This document shows positions 25,589 to 30,931 of a DNA stretch of 30,931 bases, piece by piece. Under the pieces are notes generated by a model that had not been told where the DNA came from, did no database searches, and was given only the letters and a program-made list of their open reading frames with translations. This stretch comes from CANLWN01 sp039815505. Lineage in GTDB: Bacteria > Bacteroidota > Bacteroidia > Flavobacteriales > Flavobacteriaceae. The position numbers and the translations under genes were made by a program. Location: assembly GCA_039815505.1 (NCBI GenBank), contig JBCBZE010000009.1, positions 1 through 30,931 of the forward strand. The letters are read 5' to 3'. How positions within the stretch are numbered: position 1 is the first letter of the stretch; each line of letters begins with the position of its first letter.

Positions 25589-28288
25589 ATGAAAAACAAA
25601 AAGTTACCCTTTTTCATCTTTTTTGCTATTCTACTTTTTACAAACAGCATTCTTTTTGCACAACAAGTTTGGTCCGACCCCAATACATGGGCTACCGGAA
25701 AAGTTCCCACCGCTAACGAAAACGTGACTATTGCTACCGGAAAAACTATTCTTTTGGACACGAACACTTCCAATTTAGGAGGGTTGACCATCAATGGAAC
25801 ACTACTGTTCAAAGATACCGATATCTCACTTACCGCAAGATGGATCATGGTACATGGTCTATTGCAAATTGGAAGTAAAGAAAGTCCGTTTCAAAATAAA
25901 GCGACCATTACCCTTACAGGTCCCAAGGAAGATGTAAACAATATGGGAGGACGATTCTTGGTAACAATGGATGGCGGATCCCTGCAATTATATGGGGCAA
26001 GTGCCTCAAAATTAAGTTGGGGTCAGCTAGAGGGATCCATTGCACCAGGAGCTACCGAAATGATGTTGGACAAAGAACCCAACGGATGGGAATCAGGTGA
26101 TAAAATAGCTATAGCACCCAGCGGATATGACCCTTTTGAAGCAGAAGAAGTTACCATAACATCTGTAAACGGTAAGCGCATATCATTTACACCTGCATTA
26201 CGATATGCGCATTACGGAGAAATTCAGGAATATGAGGGTAAAGTCCTGGATGAAAGGGCCGAAGTGGGCCTACTTACACGTAATATAAAAATACAAGGTG
26301 CTTCGGATGCCGTAGATCTGAAATTTGGTGGACACACCATGGTTATGAACGAGTCGGGGGCCATTAATATAGAAGGAGTAGAATTTACCAGAATGGGACA
26401 ACCGGGTATTGAAGCCCGATACAACTTTCATTGGCACTTGGCCGGAGATCGCGAAGGGGATTATATCAAAAATTCCAGTATTCACCATAGCCTACAGCGA
26501 GGTGTTGTGGTTCATCAAACAAATAATGTTTTAGTAGAGGATGTTGTAACATTCAATGTTCAGAACCATGCATTCATACCCGCAGAAGATGGTAACGAAG
26601 TGAACAATACCTTTAGAAATAACCTAAGTATTCTAAACCGTTTGCCGGACAAAGGTTTATTCGCCTTTCCGGTAGAAGGAAAAGAAACTAGCCAGAGCAG
26701 ACAGGGAGAGCATAGAGTGGCAGGTTTTTGGGCAAGAAACCCCCATAATAATCTAATAGGCAATCACGTGGCAGGTTCCGAACGTGGCATCGGTTTTTTC
26801 TTCGATGGCTTTGCCAAGGACCGTTTGTTCAAGGATTTTGATGTGCTACCTAGGGAAATTATATTTTCAGGAAACGTGGTGCACTCATGTTCTGTTCCAG
26901 GGGTAAACAATAATGCGGGTACCAATGTTGCTACATACGGTAAAGTAGGCCATGGACATGGATTGTTTATTGATGGGTTCAACAACGACGACCTTATGTG
27001 GACGTTTTCGGACTTTACGGCCTATAAAAATGCCATGAGTGCCGTATGGAGTGAAATGTTGAATGTTACCCTGGACAATTTTATAGTGGCGGATAACTCC
27101 TCTGCATTCCTTACTTCTAGGTCATTTGTTCAAAATAGCCTCGTAATCGGAAAATCCCGAAATGACATTGATGGCCCCAACCGGGTGCTTCGAGATGGGC
27201 ATAAAAGAGCGGGGTTTTACTCCATAGCACAGGGAGGGCCAAAACAGCCCAAATTCAGTAATGTAACATTCATTAATATTAACCAAGATGTAGCTGGTGA
27301 AGATATAGCCGCGGCGGTCGTGGGAAGCTCAGGAAACTACGGTGAAAACTATTTTGAGAATATAAAGCTGATAAATTCCCAGCCTATATATATGCGCACA
27401 AAGGGATCAAGCCATACCAAACCCACAGGAGCCTTTATCTTCGACAAAGATGGTAGCCTTACCGGGTATGACAAACCCGTAATCATTGTACATGAATATT
27501 CAACCCTGATCAATGATGCCGCGATTTACCATGAGGATTGGCGTGCTTACGTACTGGATGCGGAAAACATTATGCAATTGCGTTTTAATGACATTCCTTT
27601 TTATCTAGATATAAGTCTGACCAGGGATGACGGAAAATTCATTGCTCCAAACCAGGCGGGGAAAACCTTTCATTTTGGGGTAGAGGGAAGAACAGGCCAC
27701 AGATTTCAAGGGGAATGGTCGGTAGACGAGGATGGGCAGGCCATATATGCAAAGAGTATCCTAAAACAACCAGGGAATTGGACAATTGTTCGTTATCCTT
27801 ATCCTTATGATGTAGTAAACGTAACGAACATGGAGGGAATGGATATTGCTCCTGTAAACTCTGAAAATGACCTGATCAATACACAGACAACTTCTTATTA
27901 TTTTGATAAGAACAACGACGAAGTAGTGGTAAAATTGGTCACCGATTTGGAAGGTCTTGCCTTTGCACGTATCAATGCAGGGGAAGGTATCGATGTCGGT
28001 GATGGCATTACCAGTACCCAGGCCTTTCAAGATATCATTAATGTAGCGGTAACACCAAACCCTCTGACCAATGAGTCGGCCTTAAACTATACATTGCTCA
28101 AGGAGCAGTTTGTGGGTATCGCCATATTTGATATGACCGGTCGTAAACTAAAAGTCATCTCAGCCGAGCAGCAGGATGCCGGAAACTATACCGTCCCCTT
28201 GGATAATCTGTATTTACAAAGCGGAGTATATGCCATCAGTTTCAGATTGGCCGATCAAGACATTGCTGTTAAAGTGGTAGCACCTTAA
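25589..28288 (+). CDS. G8-domain parallel beta-helix protein, CEMIP/TMEM2-like, T9SS-secreted
   Basis: An 899-residue secreted protein. A signal peptide ending in LFAQ is followed by a G8 domain at about residues 25-150, marked by WSDPNTWATGKVP, GKTILLDT and LLQIGS. Then comes a right-handed beta-helix region. HWHLAGDREGDY at 281-292, SIHHSLQRGVVVHQTN at 297-312 and PAEDGNEVNNT at 331-341 resemble the matching stretch of vertebrate CEMIP and TMEM2, where an SIHHS segment, a VHGT strand and an EDG.E.NT turn occur in the same order. Those proteins degrade hyaluronan. The last ~80 residues, from VTPNPLTNES to DIAVKVVAP, are a type A type IX secretion sorting domain, so the protein should be exported and attached to the surface. 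A polysaccharide-degrading role is inferred. Confidence 0.85.
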   Translation: MKNKKLPFFIFFAILLFTNSILFAQQVWSDPNTWATGKVPTANENVTIATGKTILLDTNTSNLGGLTINGTLLFKDTDISLTARWIMVHGLLQIGSKESPFQNKATITLTGPKEDVNNMGGRFLVTMDGGSLQLYGASASKLSWGQLEGSIAPGATEMMLDKEPNGWESGDKIAIAPSGYDPFEAEEVTITSVNGKRISFTPALRYAHYGEIQEYEGKVLDERAEVGLLTRNIKIQGASDAVDLKFGGHTMVMNESGAINIEGVEFTRMGQPGIEARYNFHWHLAGDREGDYIKNSSIHHSLQRGVVVHQTNNVLVEDVVTFNVQNHAFIPAEDGNEVNNTFRNNLSILNRLPDKGLFAFPVEGKETSQSRQGEHRVAGFWARNPHNNLIGNHVAGSERGIGFFFDGFAKDRLFKDFDVLPREIIFSGNVVHSCSVPGVNNNAGTNVATYGKVGHGHGLFIDGFNNDDLMWTFSDFTAYKNAMSAVWSEMLNVTLDNFIVADNSSAFLTSRSFVQNSLVIGKSRNDIDGPNRVLRDGHKRAGFYSIAQGGPKQPKFSNVTFININQDVAGEDIAAAVVGSSGNYGENYFENIKLINSQPIYMRTKGSSHTKPTGAFIFDKDGSLTGYDKPVIIVHEYSTLINDAAIYHEDWRAYVLDAENIMQLRFNDIPFYLDISLTRDDGKFIAPNQAGKTFHFGVEGRTGHRFQGEWSVDEDGQAIYAKSILKQPGNWTIVRYPYPYDVVNVTNMEGMDIAPVNSENDLINTQTTSYYFDKNNDEVVVKLVTDLEGLAFARINAGEGIDVGDGITSTQAFQDIINVAVTPNPLTNESALNYTLLKEQFVGIAIFDMTGRKLKVISAEQQDAGNYTVPLDNLYLQSGVYAISFRLADQDIAVKVVAP

Positions 28289-28334
28289 AAAAATGAGAAT
28301 AAAACGATCAAATACGTTCCATAAAATATGCATT

Positions 28335-30931
28335 ATGAAAATTAACTACCATACGTACATACAAATGGTTTGTACATTATTATTTCTTCCCATAGCCCTT
28401 TTGGCCCAAGAAAATTGGTCCGACCCCAACACATGGAACTCAGGCCAAGTTCCCACATCAAATGAAAATGTGGTTATTCCTGCCGGAAAGACCATTATCC
28501 TTGACATCAATACTCCGGATTTAGGAAATCTAGCTATAGATGGCAAGCTTATTTTTAAGGACACCCATCTGAACCTTTCCGCCGAGACCATTCTAGTAAG
28601 GGGCCTCTTGCAGATCGGTACTGCTGATAATCCCTTTCAGAACAAGGCTACAGTTACCCTTACCGGACCTAAGTTGGACGAACCCATTTTTGGCGGGCGT
28701 TACCTATCCACCATAAAAGGGGGATCCTTACAAATGCATGGTGCCAGTGCGTCCAAACTAAGTTGGGGTCAATTGGAAGGTACGGTTGCTCCGGGTGCCA
28801 CCCAGATTACACTAGACCAGGACCCCGTTGGTTGGAATGTGGGTGACCAAATAGCGATTGCACCAAGTGGTTATGAGCCTTATGAGGCCGAAGAGCTTAG
28901 CATACGGGCAATCAATGGAAGGACGATTACCTTTAATCCTCCTTTGCAATATCATCATTTTGGAGAAATCCAAGAATATGAGGGCAAAATTTTGGATGAA
29001 CGGGCAGAAGTAGGTTTGCTTACAAGAAATATTGTGATACAAGGTCCCAGTAGTGCAGTAGAAGAGAAATACGGAGGACATATCATGGTCATGCAGGGTT
29101 CCGGGCCCATACAAATAGAAGGGGTGGAGTTCACTAGATTGGGGCAGCCGGGCATAGAGGCCAGATATAATTTTCATTGGCATTTGGCAGGCAATCGCGA
29201 AGGAGACTATCTTAAGAACTCCAGTATTCACCATAGTCTTCAACGCGGGATTGTAGTACATCAAACGGATAATGTTCTCGTGGAAAACGTAACCGCCTTT
29301 AATGTGCAGAACCATGTTTTTGTTCCGGCAGAGGACGGTAATGAAGTAAACAACACCTTTAGAAATAACTTGGCTATGCTAGTCAGAAAGCCGGATAAAG
29401 GTTTCTTTGCTTTTCCAAGGGATGGTGCGGGAGGAAGTACCCAAGGAGAACAACGCGTTGGAGGGTTTTGGATGCGAAACGTACACAACAACCTCATCGG
29501 CAACCATGTGGCAGGATCTGAACGCGGTACCGGATTCTTTTTTGATGTAAGGGGCCGAAGTCGGGATTTTCGGGACTTTGATCTATTGCCAAGAGAGATT
29601 GTCTTTGATGGTAATGTGGCGCATTCATGTTCCGTTCCCGGTAGTTTGGGCCATGAGGGCATTTCCAATACCGCACTTTACGGTCAGGTAGGCCATGGAC
29701 ACGGATTCTTTATGACCAAATTCAACAACGGAGATCTGATGTGGACCTTTTCCAATTTTACCACCTATAAAAATGCCATGAGCGGTGTTTGGACCGAAAT
29801 GACCAATGTTACACTGGACAACTTTATGTCCGCGGATAATGCCATAGGGCTTTTGTCCTCGGAATCATTTGTTCAAAACACGATAGTGGTGGGGAAATCC
29901 TCCAATGAAATAGGCGGACCTAACAGGCATTTAAGGCATGGGGACAGGCGGGCAGGATATTATTCCATCTCACAAGGGGGATTTAAACAACCAAAATTCA
30001 CCAATGTTACCTTTATAGATATTAATAAGGATATAGAGGAAGGAAGGATTGCAGCGGCGGTAATTGGGCATTCCGGTCACCGGGAAGAAAATTTCTTTAA
30101 GGGAATACAACTAAAAGGAAAAACCCTACCTGTTTGGATGAGTGTCGGTGGGGCCAAAGGAAAAAATGGGAACTCCTCATTCTTATTGGACGAAGATGGA
30201 AGCCTTACCGGATATGATAGACCTGTGCTTATTGCACATCCGTATTCTTCGTTTAAAAATGATGCCATTGAGTTTAGGGAAGAATGGAACGCTTATATCG
30301 TTGAGGCCACAAATACCATGCAGCTTAAAATGAATGCTATCGGTTTTGATCTTGAACAAGAAGTTTCCTTAATACGGGATTTCGATAATCACAGAGTTCC
30401 AAAAATGCAATGGGCACATCAGCGTTTTTTCAATTTTTTCGGGCAACAGAGTTACACGATACTGGGGCAATGGGATTTCGATGAAAAAGGGAATAGCTTG
30501 GAATTACGAAGTGTATTGAACAAACAAGGTGAATGGACGCTATTTAAACATCCTTTTCCATATACGGCCATTGAGGTATTGGATAGAAACGAAACCCCTG
30601 TAAATCAAGTAGCAAGTCTTGAAGCCCTGCAAGGCCAGGAAGTGACCTCTTATTTTTTTAACGCTGACGAAGGGGCCCTTTATATAAAAATGGTTACGGA
30701 TAGTGAAGGTTATGCATGGGCCAACTTGATTCCCAAGGGTGAAAAAACAGGAAACAATTTTGGAATTGCTTCTGGTAGTGCAGGTCAATATTTTGCAAAC
30801 GTGGTAATCACACCCAATCCGCTCACCAGTGAATCTGTGCTGGAATATACCTTGTTACAGGACCAACTGGTCTCCGTATCGGTGTTCGATATGTTGGGAA
30901 GAAGAGTGAAGGATGTACTGTTCGAAAAACA
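28335..30931 (+). CDS. Second G8-domain CEMIP/TMEM2-like protein, 3' end cut by the window
   Basis: An open frame of 865 codons with no stop up to the last base, so the gene is incomplete only because the window ends. The start at 28335 gives a signal peptide ending in LLAQ and puts the HWHLAG motif at residue 281, exactly as in copy 1; an in-frame ATG at 28293 would add 14 residues. It repeats the layout of copy 1: G8 domain, beta-helix and the start of a sorting tail (VITPNPLTSES). Over residues 281-345 I count 56 of 65 identical between copies, while the last 200 residues differ much more. The gene starts 46 bases after the stop of copy 1 and is probably co-transcribed. There is no frameshift. 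Confidence 0.85.
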   Translation, partial: MKINYHTYIQMVCTLLFLPIALLAQENWSDPNTWNSGQVPTSNENVVIPAGKTIILDINTPDLGNLAIDGKLIFKDTHLNLSAETILVRGLLQIGTADNPFQNKATVTLTGPKLDEPIFGGRYLSTIKGGSLQMHGASASKLSWGQLEGTVAPGATQITLDQDPVGWNVGDQIAIAPSGYEPYEAEELSIRAINGRTITFNPPLQYHHFGEIQEYEGKILDERAEVGLLTRNIVIQGPSSAVEEKYGGHIMVMQGSGPIQIEGVEFTRLGQPGIEARYNFHWHLAGNREGDYLKNSSIHHSLQRGIVVHQTDNVLVENVTAFNVQNHVFVPAEDGNEVNNTFRNNLAMLVRKPDKGFFAFPRDGAGGSTQGEQRVGGFWMRNVHNNLIGNHVAGSERGTGFFFDVRGRSRDFRDFDLLPREIVFDGNVAHSCSVPGSLGHEGISNTALYGQVGHGHGFFMTKFNNGDLMWTFSNFTTYKNAMSGVWTEMTNVTLDNFMSADNAIGLLSSESFVQNTIVVGKSSNEIGGPNRHLRHGDRRAGYYSISQGGFKQPKFTNVTFIDINKDIEEGRIAAAVIGHSGHREENFFKGIQLKGKTLPVWMSVGGAKGKNGNSSFLLDEDGSLTGYDRPVLIAHPYSSFKNDAIEFREEWNAYIVEATNTMQLKMNAIGFDLEQEVSLIRDFDNHRVPKMQWAHQRFFNFFGQQSYTILGQWDFDEKGNSLELRSVLNKQGEWTLFKHPFPYTAIEVLDRNETPVNQVASLEALQGQEVTSYFFNADEGALYIKMVTDSEGYAWANLIPKGEKTGNNFGIASGSAGQYFANVVITPNPLTSESVLEYTLLQDQLVSVSVFDMLGRRVKDVLFEK

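Noticed and set aside
26224..29315. Similar minus-strand open frames inside both G8 genes (26270-26488 and 28812-29315), apparently encoding related proteins
   Set aside because: The similarity follows from the conserved sense-strand proteins; the frames lack leaders, starts and spacing expected of genes, and the sense frames show clear domains.
28289..30931. Possible pseudogene or frameshift in the second G8 gene, because it has no stop in the window
   Set aside because: Codon-by-codon reading from 28335 stays open to the last base and aligns with copy 1, so it is cut only by the window edge.
1..30931. CRISPR arrays, tRNA or rRNA genes, insertion sequences
   Set aside because: No regularly spaced repeats, cloverleaf-like segments, rRNA-like stretches or transposase reading frames were found on reading through.

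Overview
The window looks like chromosomal DNA of a marine member of the Bacteroidota, most probably Flavobacteriaceae close to Zobellia, Maribacter or Arenibacter. This rests on low GC, many lipoproteins with short leaders, a Bacteroidota-type TonB, a type IX secretion sorting tail, large FG-GAP/UnbV proteins, a vanadium haloperoxidase with a Zobellia-like active site, and TAnnTTTG-type promoter elements. No rRNA, tRNA, CRISPR array, insertion sequence or phage gene was seen. It is gene-dense; no stretch over 300 bases lacks a gene.

Layout. (1) 29-3284, plus strand: a sodium/solute symporter, a Tat-exported molybdenum sulfite-oxidase-like enzyme and a membrane-anchored monohaem cytochrome c, nearly touching: a transporter coupled to a SorAB-like sulfite dehydrogenase. 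(2) 3491-13216, plus strand: a five-gene operon joined by ATGA overlaps or gaps of a few bases. It has two ~1100-residue lipoproteins, each with seven calcium-loop repeats, an UnbV/ASPIC domain and seven more repeats; a vanadium-dependent haloperoxidase whose visible active-site residues match the iodoperoxidase type; a membrane-anchored GyrI-like protein; and a small propeller-like lipoprotein. (3) 13217-21558: a very large lipoprotein fusing a metallophosphoesterase, a region with CotH/HipA-like kinase motifs and an Omp85-type barrel; divergently an HD phosphohydrolase fused to a Pycsar-effector-like membrane domain; convergently overlapping it a GAF protein; then a second metallophosphoesterase. 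This signalling-flavoured block is the best candidate for an undescribed system. (4) 21570-25348: TonB, a secreted protein of unknown function and a penicillin/AHL-acylase-type lipoprotein. (5) 25589 to the window end: two tandem secreted G8-domain proteins resembling the ectodomains of vertebrate CEMIP/TMEM2 hyaluronidases. The first carries a type IX sorting tail; the second is cut by the window edge.

Taken together the products are mostly periplasmic or surface-exposed: sulfite oxidation, halide/peroxide chemistry, surface phosphate chemistry, acylase and probable polysaccharide-active G8 proteins, as expected for a bacterium living on algae or other polysaccharide-rich surfaces. All functions come from motif reading; no database search was run.
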